From: OM182 bacterium MED-G28
Lineage (GTDB): Bacteria; Pseudomonadota; Gammaproteobacteria; Pseudomonadales; Pseudohongiellaceae
NCBI GenBank assembly: GCA_002457215.1
Contig: NTJZ01000001.1
Location: 124,001-188,000 of the forward strand
DNA: 64,000 bases
Reading direction: 5' to 3'
In this document: positions 16,435-26,250 of the stretch, piece by piece
How positions within the stretch are numbered: position 1 is the first letter of the stretch
Layout: every line of letters starts with the position of its first letter
Notes under the pieces: generated by a model
Told to the model about the DNA's origin: nothing
Databases searched by the model: none
The model's input: only the letters and a program-made list of their open reading frames with translations
Translations under genes and position numbers: made by a program

Positions 16435-17169
16435 TCACTCGCAAGAAAGCAATGCCCGTACTGCATTAAGATCTTTCTCTGTATCGACCCCGGCCGGGAT
16501 CTGCACGCCGGCTACATCGACGTGCATTTTTACTCCGTTATACAGAGCTCTCAGCTGCTCAAGTTTCTCCGAAATTTCGAGCTCAGAAGGCGGCCATCTT
16601 ACATATTTATTTAAAACCTTCACTCGATAAGCATAGATACCAATATGCCGAAAAGAGTTCTTTGCAGAAGCGCTTGCCTGGTAAGGGATGGTTGCACGAC
16701 TAAAATACAAGGCATGGCCTCGTTCATCCATTACAACTTTTACAGCGTTGCAATCCTCTATCTCTTCTTGAGAAGAAATTATTTCACACAATGTCGCAAT
16801 TCCCACATCTTCACTATTTAACAAATTTTTTGCAACTTGATTGATAGCGACTGACGGAATAAGGGGCTCATCCGCTTGAACATTTACAACAATTTCATCA
16901 TCCTCTAACCGAAGCCGCTGGGAAACTTCTTGAATTCGATCTGTGCCCGAACGGTGAGTGTGTAAGGTCATAAATACTTTCGCACCAAAGTTTTCTGCAG
17001 TGCGTCTAATACGATCATCATCAGTTGCAATGTAGACATTTTTAGCTTCACTAGAGCAAGCGCGCTCATAGGTATGTTGCAGCATGGGCTTGCCATTAAT
17101 ATCTAATAATGGCTTACCTGGGAGTCGTTGCGCTGAATAGCGTGCTGGAATTATTACCGTAAAGCTCAC
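16435..17169 (-). CDS. kdsB: CMP-KDO synthetase (3-deoxy-manno-octulosonate cytidylyltransferase)
   Basis: 244 residues. Activates KDO with CTP for transfer to lipid A. Nucleotidyltransferase N-terminus IIPARYSAQRLPGKPL, IYIATDD-like NVYIATDDDRI, VNVQADEPLI and CNAVKVVMD. Its ATG overlaps the ycaR stop by one base; no ptpA gene separates it from murB as seen in pseudomonads. Confidence 0.96.
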   Translation of the reverse strand: MSFTVIIPARYSAQRLPGKPLLDINGKPMLQHTYERACSSEAKNVYIATDDDRIRRTAENFGAKVFMTLHTHRSGTDRIQEVSQRLRLEDDEIVVNVQADEPLIPSVAINQVAKNLLNSEDVGIATLCEIISSQEEIEDCNAVKVVMDERGHALYFSRATIPYQASASAKNSFRHIGIYAYRVKVLNKYVRWPPSELEISEKLEQLRALYNGVKMHVDVAGVQIPAGVDTEKDLNAVRALLSCE

Positions 17170-17357
17170 TAGTATTTTTCTCGCTCTTCCAAAGAAATTT
17201 GTCTTGCCTTATTACTAAGCATTACCGGAACATCGTCTTTAATCGGATACGCTAAAGCATCTCCTAAGCAAATCAATTCTTGAGAACTTTTATTATAGAT
17301 CAAATTTCCTTTACATAAAGGACAGACCAAAATACTTAATAGTTTCTTATCCAGCAT
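17169..17357 (-). CDS. ycaR: Trm112/YcaR-family small zinc-ribbon-like protein
   Basis: 62 residues from ATG 17357, which matches the family start (LDKKLLSILVCP); a TTG at 17369 is possible but overlaps the lpxK stop. CPLC near the start and L-I-C-L plus AYPIKDDVPVML follow the YcaR pattern; only the first CxxC is complete, as in Escherichia. Function of the bacterial protein is unclear; it is nearly always between lpxK and kdsB. Confidence 0.88.
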   Translation of the reverse strand: MLDKKLLSILVCPLCKGNLIYNKSSQELICLGDALAYPIKDDVPVMLSNKARQISLEEREKY

Positions 17358-17365
17358 GATGAGGC

Positions 17366-18385
17366 TCAATTATTTTTATTAGTAAATGTTTTTATTTTAT
17401 TTGTAAACTCCTCAAAGAATGAACCCTGAAGCTTGACTTGAGTTTGCAAATACCAGAAATTACTCTTTGCAAACTTTTCACACTTAATAGCATCTTTTTC
17501 TGTCATAACTATTGGTTGATGCTCATCAAATATACCAGACTGAAAATCACTTTCCACAAACTGATGATGATCTGGGAATTCCAATGGAATTATTCGATAC
17601 GGCAATTTATCTAATAAGTTATAAAATCTTTTCGGATTACCAATACCTGAAACTGCCTGAACCTTATTTCCCATGTTAAATGGCGCTCCATCAAAAGGAC
17701 GCTTCTCTCCGGTTACCATATTGACTAAACTTTTAGGCTCCATAGTCATTGACGCCGATGAGCTAACCATCGGCGCACTAGTCAGCCCTGTAACATTAAC
17801 CACGATAAAATCTGCCTCCTGCAGACGCTTAATAGGCTCCCTTAAGGGGCCCGCGGGAAAACACATCCCGTTGCCAAATTGGCGCTGACCATCCACTACA
17901 ATAACTTCAATATTTCTAAAAAGCTTATAATGCTGCAGGCCATCATCGCTTAGCACAACGTCTACTTTGTTTGAATCTAATAGGTAATCAAGAGCCGATC
18001 TTCGGTCAGGGTCTATCACCACCGGACAGTTAGTTTTGCGGGCAATGAGCACTGGTTCATCACCCGCTATTGCGGGGTTGTCGTTACCATTAACTTGCAT
18101 TGGATAGTCAGCGCCTTCGCCCCCGAAGCCACGACTGATAATACCCGGACGCAAGCCCGCAGCTTGCAGTTGCTGCGCGATTGCGATGAGTAATGGAGTT
18201 TTTCCAGTTCCACCGACAGATATGTTACCTATCACGACAACCGGGACGTTGTGTTTTGTAGGAGGAGAGTTTTCTTGTTGAAAGATGCGACGTAATTTCG
18301 TTAAGCCTTGAAAAATAAAAGCTATTGGCCATAAGAGAATTAACCACCCCGCTTTTTTGTACCAAGCTCTCTCTAGAAAATTCAT
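17366..18385 (-). CDS. lpxK: Tetraacyldisaccharide 4'-kinase
   Basis: 339 residues. Phosphorylates the 4' position of the lipid A disaccharide at the inner membrane. N-terminal hydrophobic helix (about 12-30), P-loop VGGTGKTPLL near 57-66, PGIISRGFGG, VVLSDDGLQHY and MTEKDAIKC. Start overlaps the msbA stop by four bases (ATGA). Confidence 0.96.
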   Translation of the reverse strand: MNFLERAWYKKAGWLILLWPIAFIFQGLTKLRRIFQQENSPPTKHNVPVVVIGNISVGGTGKTPLLIAIAQQLQAAGLRPGIISRGFGGEGADYPMQVNGNDNPAIAGDEPVLIARKTNCPVVIDPDRRSALDYLLDSNKVDVVLSDDGLQHYKLFRNIEVIVVDGQRQFGNGMCFPAGPLREPIKRLQEADFIVVNVTGLTSAPMVSSSASMTMEPKSLVNMVTGEKRPFDGAPFNMGNKVQAVSGIGNPKRFYNLLDKLPYRIIPLEFPDHHQFVESDFQSGIFDEHQPIVMTEKDAIKCEKFAKSNFWYLQTQVKLQGSFFEEFTNKIKTFTNKNN

Positions 18386-20157
18386 TCGCCCGTTGCCGTA
18401 TCGTTCTCCGAAAACTGAATCTTGTGCAATCTGGCATAATGCCCGGCTTGATTAAGCAACTGATCGTGAATTCCTGATTCCACAATTCTTCCTTGATCCA
18501 TAACCAATATTAAATCTGCATTTTCAATAGTAGATAATCTATGCGCAATCACAAAAGTTGTGCGTCCCTTTATCAAGGTTTGCAATGCATCTTGAATATG
18601 TTGTTCCGATTCCGAATCCAGGGCTGACGTCGCTTCGTCAAATATCAAAATTGGTGCGTCTTTTAGTAATGCTCGAGCTATCGCTATTCGTTGCCTCTGG
18701 CCGCCCGAAAGCGAGCTTGCGTCATCGCCTACTTGAGTATTGAGCCCATCTGGCAGATTCTTGATGAATTCCATTGCATGGGCATTTTCTGCCGCCGCTT
18801 CAATTTTTTGAAAATCCAGTTCCTTTTCTCCATAAGCGATATTCTCTGCAACTGAGCCATTGAATAGCACCACTTGTTGAGTCACCAAAGATATCTGATC
18901 TCGCAAATTCGATAACTTGTACTCCTCAATAGGAATTCCGTCTAGAGAAATAACGCCGGAATTAGTGTCATAGAACCGCGGAATTAAACTTACCAGGCTA
19001 GATTTACCACTACCCGATTTGCCAACTAATGCGATTGTCTGGCCAGCTCTAGAATTAAAACTTACTTCGTTAAGTGCGGGAGAGGACTCATTATAGTTAA
19101 AACTTACATTACTAAACTTGATATCGCCTTTTGCCCGTTCAATTTGAAAGTCACCGTCATTGGTCTCGGGCTTTTCGTCTAGCAGAGTAAAAATACTATA
19201 AGACGCAGAGAGTCCTCTTTGTATAACTGAATTAATTTGTGTTAGCTGACGAATGGGCTTAGCTAGCAAACTTGCGGCACCAAGAAAAGCAACAAAGTCA
19301 CCTGGCGTTTTATCTGCAAAGAATTCCGGAGACATCGCCAACCAAACAAGCAAAGCCAGCGCCATACTGACGATAAGCTGCACCAAAGGAGTACTGGCAC
19401 TTCTAGTCAAAGCCATTTTCATATTCTGCCGTCGATTTTTTTCGCTTGCTTCTAACAGTCGATCACCTACGAAATCTTCTGCATTAAAAGTTCGGATAAC
19501 GCGATGACCTTTTATTGATTCGCTGGTAATCTGAGTCACCTCTCCCATCGAGTCTTGCATCTGCGTGCTATAGCGCCGAAATCGCTTAGAGGCCAAATTC
19601 ACAATTAGCGCAACGAACGGCGCGATAATTAAAAAAGTTAAGCTTAATTGCAGATCCACTATCATTAGATAAACCAATAAACCAATTATCGTGAACCCCT
19701 CTCGAACGATAACAGCAAAGGCATTTGATGCGGCGCCAGTAATTTGAGTTACATCGTAAGTGAATTTCGACACAAGCTTACCTGATGTTACTTTGTCGAA
19801 ATAGGATGAGGGCAAAGTGATCAAGTGATCTATCAATTCACAGCGCAATTTATGAATTACATTATTTGCGACCGTCGCCAAAGAATAACTACCTAGAAAC
19901 CCACCCGCTCCTCTAACTATAACTATTAAAACGCACAGTATTGGGCTAATAATTCGCAGTTCTTCATAGTTCTCAGCATTGATTGCGTCGACAGTCATCC
20001 CAAGCCACCAAGCTGTAAGCGGCGACGTTGCAGCAAACACAATGTATCCGAAAATACTGCCAATCAACGCCAGTTGATAAACCTTAACGTAGGCAAATAA
20101 CCTGCCATAAAGCTGCCAGCCATTGTATTTATGATGATTAAGTTTTTGCTTGCCCAT
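18382..20157 (-). CDS. msbA: Lipid A export ABC transporter (permease-ATPase)
   Basis: 591 residues. Six-helix exporter domain (about 20-320) followed by ATPase domain: Walker A GKSGSGKSSL, signature LSGGQRQRIAIARAL, Walker B ILIFDEATSALD, switch His in VIAHRLSTI. Flips lipid A-core across the inner membrane. One-base overlap with exbD upstream and ATGA overlap with lpxK downstream, so tightly coupled. Confidence 0.95.
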   Translation of the reverse strand: MGKQKLNHHKYNGWQLYGRLFAYVKVYQLALIGSIFGYIVFAATSPLTAWWLGMTVDAINAENYEELRIISPILCVLIVIVRGAGGFLGSYSLATVANNVIHKLRCELIDHLITLPSSYFDKVTSGKLVSKFTYDVTQITGAASNAFAVIVREGFTIIGLLVYLMIVDLQLSLTFLIIAPFVALIVNLASKRFRRYSTQMQDSMGEVTQITSESIKGHRVIRTFNAEDFVGDRLLEASEKNRRQNMKMALTRSASTPLVQLIVSMALALLVWLAMSPEFFADKTPGDFVAFLGAASLLAKPIRQLTQINSVIQRGLSASYSIFTLLDEKPETNDGDFQIERAKGDIKFSNVSFNYNESSPALNEVSFNSRAGQTIALVGKSGSGKSSLVSLIPRFYDTNSGVISLDGIPIEEYKLSNLRDQISLVTQQVVLFNGSVAENIAYGEKELDFQKIEAAAENAHAMEFIKNLPDGLNTQVGDDASSLSGGQRQRIAIARALLKDAPILIFDEATSALDSESEQHIQDALQTLIKGRTTFVIAHRLSTIENADLILVMDQGRIVESGIHDQLLNQAGHYARLHKIQFSENDTATGE

Positions 20158-20606
20158 TAGAAGCTTGTTGGATCCACTGTAGTTCGTTCAAGGTCCTCAG
20201 AGTGCTGAGTTGCTATGTTCATTCTTGTGAATCCAGATTGGCTAATTGCATCCATGGCGGTCACTACTGATTGATGAGTAGCTTCCGCATCCGCAATCAG
20301 AATGATCGGGACATTAAGATCACCGCCAGATTCTAACTCTAATCCCCGCATCAACGTTTCTAGTCTGCTATTAATCAGAGCCCTACCATTAATAGTGTAG
20401 CCACCCTCACGAGCTACTGTTATTTCAATTTGAGGCGACTGGTTTTCTGCAATATCAGCGTTTGCTTCAGGCAAATTTATCAAAAGACGAGTTTCTCTGC
20501 TAAACGTCGTTGTCAACATAAAAAAAATTAATAGCAAAAAAACAACATCAATAAGTGGAGTTATATTGATAGACAACTCTTCTCTTAATGTACGCTTAAA
20601 TTTCAT
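20157..20606 (-). CDS. exbD: ExbD/TolR-family energy transducer
   Basis: 149 residues: short cytoplasmic start, one transmembrane helix (about 17-37) preceded by NITPLIDVVF with the proton-path Asp at about 20, and a periplasmic domain. Forms a proton-driven complex with the ExbB-like protein encoded directly upstream. Its place before msbA-lpxK recurs in many Gammaproteobacteria; the partner TonB-like protein is not in the window. Confidence 0.92.
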   Translation of the reverse strand: MKFKRTLREELSINITPLIDVVFLLLIFFMLTTTFSRETRLLINLPEANADIAENQSPQIEITVAREGGYTINGRALINSRLETLMRGLELESGGDLNVPIILIADAEATHQSVVTAMDAISQSGFTRMNIATQHSEDLERTTVDPTSF

Positions 20607-21230
20607 TTATTGTTTTACTTCTACCCGCCTATCACTATGAATGGCATCAACAAGCTTCATCGATTCCTGCTCCAGGCTGAGCACCAAAGATTCCACTTTG
20701 CGAGAAAAATAACGGTAGAACATATAAGTCGGTATTGCCACCGTCAATCCAGCAGCAGTTGTTATCAAGGCTTCAGATATTCCGCCGGCCAAGGCATTTG
20801 CATTTCCAGTCCCTTGCAGCATGATTTCGCTGAATACACGAATCATCCCAACTACAGTTCCTAATAAACCAAGAAGGGGCGTAATGGCCGCTATGGTCCC
20901 AAGTGTATTTAAATATCGTTCCATGTCATGCACAACCTGGGCGGCAGCCTGCTCAATAGAGTCGATCATTGCTGCACGACCATACTTGGAGCTCAACAAA
21001 CCGGCGGCAAGTATCTGACCAAGAGGTGAAGATAAGCGTAATTCAGTCAATTTCACCGAGTCAAGTTGATTATTCTTTAGCCAAGTCCAAACCTGAGCCA
21101 ACACGTATTTCGGAGAAATACGTGCCGCGCTAAGCGTCCAAAATCTTTCTATGACGATGGCGATAGCCAATATCGAACAGAGCAGTATAGGCTGCATTAA
21201 CCACCCCCCTGCTCTAACTATCTCTACCAC
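20607..21230 (-). CDS. exbB: ExbB/TolQ/MotA-family proton channel protein
   Basis: 207 residues with three transmembrane helices (about 10-30, 108-135, 150-175). Typical TolQ/ExbB signature TIAAITPLLGLLGTVVGMI and ALITTAAGLTVAIPTY. Works with the adjacent ExbD-like protein. Preceded by an 83-bp gap after lolE, the largest break between lolE and lpxK, which might hold a secondary promoter. Confidence 0.93.
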   Translation of the reverse strand: MVEIVRAGGWLMQPILLCSILAIAIVIERFWTLSAARISPKYVLAQVWTWLKNNQLDSVKLTELRLSSPLGQILAAGLLSSKYGRAAMIDSIEQAAAQVVHDMERYLNTLGTIAAITPLLGLLGTVVGMIRVFSEIMLQGTGNANALAGGISEALITTAAGLTVAIPTYMFYRYFSRKVESLVLSLEQESMKLVDAIHSDRRVEVKQ

Positions 21231-21313
21231 TTAAAATCTCCCTCCGATCGGCCCGATAGATTACCATATCCTCGTATTACTTAGAGATCTAGGAATCCCA
21301 AATTCGGATAGGA

Positions 21314-22585
21314 TTACTCTATGCGCAAAGCTTCAGCTGGTTGAATCGCTGCAGCTCGTCGAGCCGGATAAATAGTTGCTAGGAGCGAAAGAGAAAAAAC
21401 ACCCACGGTAACCAAAAACACATCGATAGCGCTGAGCTGTGAAGGCAGAAAATCTATTGGATAGACTTCTGCATTTAATAATTGTATCGACAATCTGCGC
21501 TCAATAAATTCTGCGATATTAGTAATTTGTAGCGAGCCAATTATTCCTAGCACCACTCCAATTACTATTCCTATGGCACCAATAAGACAACCTTGCCACA
21601 TAAATATTCGATTGATAAGTTTTGGGCTCGCCCCTAAAGTCCGGAGTATCGCAATGTCGCCAGTTTTGTCCCGAACAATCATAATTAGGCTAACAATTAA
21701 ATTGAAAGCCGCCACCCCGATAAGTAGCCACAACATAAAACTAATAATACTGCGGGAAAATCGAATATTTTCATAGATAGCGCCAAACTGTGCTGTCCAA
21801 CTTGAGGTCCTTACTGTTCCTGGCAATTCAGCAGCCAACTGGGATCGGGTTGTATCTGCTTGCAATACATCCGAAGTCCGGATACGTAAACCGTTATAGG
21901 GAGTTCTTAATCGGAACAAAGCCCTAGCGGCATCAATGTTTATCATTACTAACTCATTGTCTAATTCCTGTGCGCCAACACGGAAAATACCCACTACTTC
22001 AAACTTCCTAAAATTTGCGAGAGGAGTAAGTGGATTTAATGTAATTGATGGCGAATAAAGATCTATTCGATCATTAAGGCTCACATCTAACCTCTCAGCC
22101 AATGTTTGTCCTATTATGATTCCCCAACGTTCTTCCTCAAGGGCTGACAAACTGCCACTATTTATGAATCTTCTGATTGCGGAAACCGATGACTCCAGCT
22201 CAGCATTAATGCCATTTACTAACACACCTTTACTACTCTGCTCTGTCGCTATCACTCCAGCAACCTCTATCACCGGCACAGAGGAAATAACTGTCGACGA
22301 TTCATGGATAATTTGAGAAATATTTTGCCACTGCTCGCTACTTAGATTTTCGTCAGAAGAAACTGTAACGTGCGGAACAATTCCAAGTATATTTTCTCGC
22401 ATCTCAATATCAAAACCGTTCATTACCGAAAGCACAGTAATTAAAATCCCTATACCTAAAGATAAACCGGCAATACATATTACCGACATGAACGAAACGA
22501 GATGTGAATGTTTCCCGACACTCACGTATCGCAACGCAATATATTTAGGAATAGAAACCGGGCTCTCATTCATGTAATTGCCCAT
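21314..22585 (-). CDS. lolE: Lipoprotein-releasing ABC permease, second copy (LolE position)
   Basis: 423 residues; alternative start at ATG 22573 (MNESPVS) is equally good because the family begins around IPKYIALRY. Four helices with a large periplasmic domain between the first and second; conserved [16 protein letters not shown] and C-terminal [15 protein letters not shown]. With LolC and LolD extracts lipoproteins for LolA. Overlaps the lolD end by 20 bases. C versus E naming is by gene order only. Confidence 0.9.
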   Translation of the reverse strand: MGNYMNESPVSIPKYIALRYVSVGKHSHLVSFMSVICIAGLSLGIGILITVLSVMNGFDIEMRENILGIVPHVTVSSDENLSSEQWQNISQIIHESSTVISSVPVIEVAGVIATEQSSKGVLVNGINAELESSVSAIRRFINSGSLSALEEERWGIIIGQTLAERLDVSLNDRIDLYSPSITLNPLTPLANFRKFEVVGIFRVGAQELDNELVMINIDAARALFRLRTPYNGLRIRTSDVLQADTTRSQLAAELPGTVRTSSWTAQFGAIYENIRFSRSIISFMLWLLIGVAAFNLIVSLIMIVRDKTGDIAILRTLGASPKLINRIFMWQGCLIGAIGIVIGVVLGIIGSLQITNIAEFIERRLSIQLLNAEVYPIDFLPSQLSAIDVFLVTVGVFSLSLLATIYPARRAAAIQPAEALRIE

Positions 22586-23249
22586 CTTCTAATACAAGTT
22601 TCCTCTTCATAGAATTGGCCATAACTTCATCATGAGTTACTACAATAAAGCTAGTGTTCAGAACTTGATTTAGCTCTAACATTAACTCCTTGATTTCTTC
22701 CGCGGTTTGGCGATCAAGGTTCCCAGTAGGCTCATCCAATAACACACACCGGGGTTGTGTAACCAAGGCTCTTGCAATTGCAACCCGCTGCCGCTCTCCA
22801 CCAGAAAGCTCGCTAGGTTTATGCTCTTCTCGACTGCCTAGGCCAACTCTTGCCAGCATTTCGGCGCCCTTCTCTGTTGCCACTTCGACACTAAGACCAC
22901 CAATTAACATAGGCATGCAAACATTTTCAAGAGCCGAAAATTCTCCTAACAAATGGTGAAATTGATAAACAAACCCTAGATACTTATTACGCAAATAACC
23001 GCGTTCGGTTTCATTCACTTCTGCAAGGCTTTTCCCTCCCACGTACACGGCACCGCCCGTAGGAAGATCTAAACCACCCAGAAGGTTCAACAGAGTTGTT
23101 TTACCGGAGCCCGAACTACCGACAATGGCTGCTTGATCACCAGGCAAGATCTGCAGATTAATGTCTTTTAACACTTCAACAACCTGAGGTCCTTGAGAAT
23201 ATGTTTTTTGCAAATGATTACAGCTAAGAACTACTTGCTCCTCATTCAT
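22566..23249 (-). CDS. lolD: Lipoprotein-releasing system ATPase
   Basis: 227 residues. Walker [12 protein letters not shown], LolD-characteristic [20 protein letters not shown], signature [16 protein letters not shown], Walker [13 protein letters not shown] and His switch VVTHD. Powers lipoprotein release with LolC/E. Thirty bases after lolC. Confidence 0.96.
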   Translation of the reverse strand: MNEEQVVLSCNHLQKTYSQGPQVVEVLKDINLQILPGDQAAIVGSSGSGKTTLLNLLGGLDLPTGGAVYVGGKSLAEVNETERGYLRNKYLGFVYQFHHLLGEFSALENVCMPMLIGGLSVEVATEKGAEMLARVGLGSREEHKPSELSGGERQRVAIARALVTQPRCVLLDEPTGNLDRQTAEEIKELMLELNQVLNTSFIVVTHDEVMANSMKRKLVLEDGQLHE

Positions 23250-23278
23250 CCTGAAAGCTTCCTGATTTGTTCTGCTCT

Positions 23279-24514
23279 CTACTCATAACGTAACACTTCT
23301 GCAGGCTGTATCTTGCTGGCTCTATAAGCAGGATATAGGGTAGCGAAAAAAGTAACTCCCAAAGCCGCAATACAGACTAAGGCAACTTCTGAAAAGTTAG
23401 TTTTAGTTTGAAGATGAGAGATCAAATAAATATCCGCATCACTGAAAATAGAATTTATTAAACGCTCAACCAACAGACTCAAATCAGTAATATAGGCTGC
23501 TAATAGTAAGCCCAAGATAGCCCCTACGATTGTGCCAAAAATTCCTGCCACCATACCTTGTAGCATGAATATTTTCATAACACTTGCTCGAGTTGCCCCC
23601 ATAGTTCGCAAAATTGCAATATCTGCACTCTTATCTGAAACCACCATAACCAGAGTCGAAATAATATTTACAGCACCCACAATAACGATCATCAATAACA
23701 TGAAACCGGTTAAGACCTTCTCCATATTTAAAGCATTAAATAAATTTGCTTGGGCTTCGTTCCACGGGACTATTGAATCGAGTTCACTCTCAGCAAATGC
23801 CGATTGAGCTATTTGTTGTGCTCGAAAAACATCGTTTACTTTCAATCGAAGCTGGACTTCAATAGAGGGATCATTTGCAAATAATTCTTGTGCCGGACGC
23901 AGGTTTACTAAAGCAATACTGTTGTTTCCATAAATACCAAAATCTGCAAAGCCGACCACTTTAAATGACTGAGTCTCATCTAAAGACCTCTGCAATAAAC
24001 TGCCTAGACTTGTGATACTAATTTCTTCACTGCTGTAAATCCCTAAAGAACCCGCTAACTGCGTACCGAGAACAATGCCATTTTCCGTCTGATATAAAGT
24101 TTCAAGTAGCTCCCGGTATCTCGCGGTACTATTTTCAACAACGTCTGCCTCTAATTCTGGCTCGACACCCCTCAGTCGAATAAACTGATTCTCCCCTTGA
24201 TACCGTATCACTGCCTCCCCCTCTACAAATGGAGCAGCCGCCAATATATCCGGCGAGCGCACGATGCGAGCCACATGTCCCTGCCATTCATCAAGCATGT
24301 TCACACTCGCGACCGTAACATGGGGGACAGACTTAAGAGATTCACCACGCATCGTAGCAATCGATCCATTAATGATTGAAAGCGCAACAATCAGAATCAG
24401 GACACCAAGGCTTACTCCGAGCATAGAGATTAAGGAGACAAACGAAAGGAGAAAATTGTATTTTTTCGTTAAAGAATATCGAAGGCCGATAAACACAGAG
24501 TAAGGTTTAAACAT
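23279..24514 (-). CDS. lolC: Lipoprotein-releasing ABC permease, first copy (LolC position)
   Basis: About 412 residues from ATG 24514 ([14 protein letters not shown]), the usual family start; a TTG at 24580 would add 22 residues unlike the family. Four transmembrane helices, [19 protein letters not shown] in the first, periplasmic domain about 45-265, and C-terminal [17 protein letters not shown]. First gene of the lol-exb-msbA-lpxK run, 89 bp after the recombinase gene on the same strand. Confidence 0.93.
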   Translation of the reverse strand: MFKPYSVFIGLRYSLTKKYNFLLSFVSLISMLGVSLGVLILIVALSIINGSIATMRGESLKSVPHVTVASVNMLDEWQGHVARIVRSPDILAAAPFVEGEAVIRYQGENQFIRLRGVEPELEADVVENSTARYRELLETLYQTENGIVLGTQLAGSLGIYSSEEISITSLGSLLQRSLDETQSFKVVGFADFGIYGNNSIALVNLRPAQELFANDPSIEVQLRLKVNDVFRAQQIAQSAFAESELDSIVPWNEAQANLFNALNMEKVLTGFMLLMIVIVGAVNIISTLVMVVSDKSADIAILRTMGATRASVMKIFMLQGMVAGIFGTIVGAILGLLLAAYITDLSLLVERLINSIFSDADIYLISHLQTKTNFSEVALVCIAALGVTFFATLYPAYRASKIQPAEVLRYE

Positions 24515-24603
24515 GCAGAGCAGTTTGCAACTTGTTTTAATAAAAGGCAACGAGCAGCCTGGCTTTTCCCTAGACTCCAACCAAGGGCATTAAACCAGCA
24601 ACG

Positions 24604-25284
24604 TTAAAATTGATCGGCGTGGCGCTGCAATAGCCGCTGTACCGTCTTAAAGCTGATCGGCGTTACAGGAGTAGACACTTCATTAGAGATTACGCGCAAA
24701 GACTTGCCTTGCTTTTTCAAATTTATAATTTTCTGCAAGACACGTTGTTCAGATGGGTTCTCAATTAGCCGCCCATTCTGATGAATCATGAAGCCAAATG
24801 GGCGACTACCTCCAAGATATCTTCCCTGCTTCCGCTGCCGCTGCTTAACGCTCTTGATACGTTCTGCTGATTTACGTTTTTCCAATGAAGAAAACAAAAT
24901 CGCAGTTTCTGTAAAATTAACATTGAATTCTAAATCAGTAATATCTCCGCCTAGTTCAACTACATGCAGCTGAACCTGCTTTTCTCTCAGAATACTAAAT
25001 AATTTTACAGCTTCCTGGCTTGAGCTGACTATTCTCTCTAGCTTGCTACAGAGTATAACGTCTCCTGACTGCAGCATTCCTATTAACCTCTTGCCATTTT
25101 CTCGCTTTCTGAATTCAAGGCCCCAACTGCAATCTGAATCCCTCAGGGTTTCTGTCATAAACCAACGCTTAGTTAAACAATATGTTTGAATGGCAAGTAA
25201 TTCTGGCTCTAAGATTGCTTCAAGTTGATCCTGTTCGAACGTCGCTTCCAGCTCGGATGTTCGGCAATAAGAATAAATTGTCAT
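24604..25284 (-). CDS. Serine recombinase (resolvase/invertase type) with altered active site
   Basis: 226 residues from ATG 25284 (AAGGTGG upstream); a GTG at 25299 adds five. N-terminal catalytic domain: Y-C-R-T-S10 gives the nucleophile, GDVILCSKLERI corresponds to the resolvase GDxxxxxKLDRL stretch, then a long helix SLEKRKSAERIKSV, YLGGSRPFGF, and a C-terminal helix-turn-helix (GKSLRVISNEV ... TVQRLL). Where resolvases have D-R-L-x-R, this protein has E83-R84-I-V-S87, so the second arginine is replaced by serine. No inverted repeats, res-like site or other mobile genes seen nearby. It may be a domesticated or regulatory relative. Confidence 0.82.
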   Translation of the reverse strand: MTIYSYCRTSELEATFEQDQLEAILEPELLAIQTYCLTKRWFMTETLRDSDCSWGLEFRKRENGKRLIGMLQSGDVILCSKLERIVSSSQEAVKLFSILREKQVQLHVVELGGDITDLEFNVNFTETAILFSSLEKRKSAERIKSVKQRQRKQGRYLGGSRPFGFMIHQNGRLIENPSEQRVLQKIINLKKQGKSLRVISNEVSTPVTPISFKTVQRLLQRHADQF

Positions 25285-25448
25285 TATTTTGTCCACCACC
25301 TTACAAAATCAGCGCCCTCCGCAAAACTTAAAGCGGAAACCGGGCATGGCGATAGGAATTCCATCACCAAAAATCGTTTTTACTACATAGTCTTGGTTAC
25401 GTGCCCTAAATCATTCTTGTTATGGCTATAGATCTATGTGTCTGCGTA

Positions 25449-25476
25449 TTGACAAAGCCACGTAGACCAGTATTTT
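25449..25476 (+). promoter_or_regulatory. Candidate sigma-70 promoter, distal, for rne
   Basis: Perfect -35 TTGACA at 25449-25454 and a weak -10 TATTTT at 25471-25476 with 16-bp spacing. Would give a leader of about 770 bases. Confidence 0.35.
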
Positions 25477-25604
25477 AACCATATGCTATTTTCATAATCA
25501 AGCAATCGATTTACCTTCAATCCTCACTTTGAGAGGGATATTCAATCATTTCCGCATGCTATTGTTTTTACGGGAAATTCTGAATAAAAAATCTGTCCTA
25601 TAAG

Positions 25605-25633
25605 TTGTTATAGTCGGGTTGAACTGTTATATT
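25605..25633 (+). promoter_or_regulatory. Candidate sigma-70 promoter, proximal, for rne
   Basis: TTGTTA (25605-25610), 17 bp, TATATT (25628-25633). Predicted start near 25640, giving a leader of about 610 bases and placing the hairpin at 25644 at the very 5' end of the transcript. Confidence 0.45.
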
Positions 25634-25643
25634 ACGAACACAT

Positions 25644-25664
25644 CTTACCCATAATTTGGGTAAG
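25644..25664 (+). promoter_or_regulatory. 5'-end hairpin in the rne leader
   Basis: CTTACCC and GGGTAAG form a perfect 7-bp stem around ATAATTT. No T-run follows. At the 5' end of the predicted transcript it could protect the RNA, or act as an operator. Confidence 0.4.
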
Positions 25665-25946
25665 AGCTGTGCTTATCGCTCCTGCAGTTCTGAACATGTA
25701 GCTAGCGATGTTGAACCATTTTCTGATCTCCGCCAAATAAAGCGCTCATCTGGAAATGAGGCAAGCAGCCGATATAGACATTGTTGGTGGGCTCGAATCT
25801 TCTTAAGACTGGCTAAGACAGCTAGCAGAAAGTGCCCAGCACCGCCAAAATAACTAAATATTTACTATTCATGCCTTGAGCATGACCAAAAATAAGTCTT
25901 TTGAAAAGGCTTTAATAAGAGAGAACTTAGGAATTCAAATTTGAAA

Positions 25947-25979
25947 CCCCAGCTATAACCCACAAAGGGTATAGCGGGG
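25947..25979 (+). promoter_or_regulatory. Strong stem-loop in the rne leader
   Basis: CCCC-A-GCTATA-A-CCC pairs with GGG-TATAGC-GGGG around ACAAA, 13 pairs with two single-base bulges. Not followed by a T-run, so not a terminator. Position, about 270 bases before the rne ATG, fits an autoregulatory leader element of the enteric rne type. Confidence 0.45.
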
Positions 25980-26250
25980 CCTGAAGCAAGATCGAAAATA
26001 TTGGGCTTTATTTAATTAAAACAGCAAGTTATATGGTAGATAAAACACCTTTATAGGTACTGTTACCACTGAGTTTACACACTCAAACCTAGTCTACACT
26101 TGTTGTCATAGTCCCAATTTTTTGGGTTGATAGTACGAATACCTCTTCATGCACTTTGTAAGTAGCTAAAAGAGCTAATAGCTGTCTGCATTAGGTTGAA
26201 TTTCCCTCCTAAGTTTACTCTCTGTAATTTATACGGAATGTGAACTAATT

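Larger units (their letters stand above)
25285..26250. other. Long intergenic region upstream of rne
   Basis: 966 bp with no credible gene; a 65-codon plus-strand frame at 25656-25853 has no family likeness. It separates divergent recombinase and rne genes, and contains two promoter-like pairs and two hairpins listed separately. A long, structured 5' leader is known to mediate autoregulation of rne in enteric bacteria; I infer the same here. Confidence 0.5.

Noticed and set aside
24604..25284. Invertible DNA switch next to the serine recombinase
   Set aside because: I found no pair of inverted repeats flanking a promoter or gene between lolC and rne.
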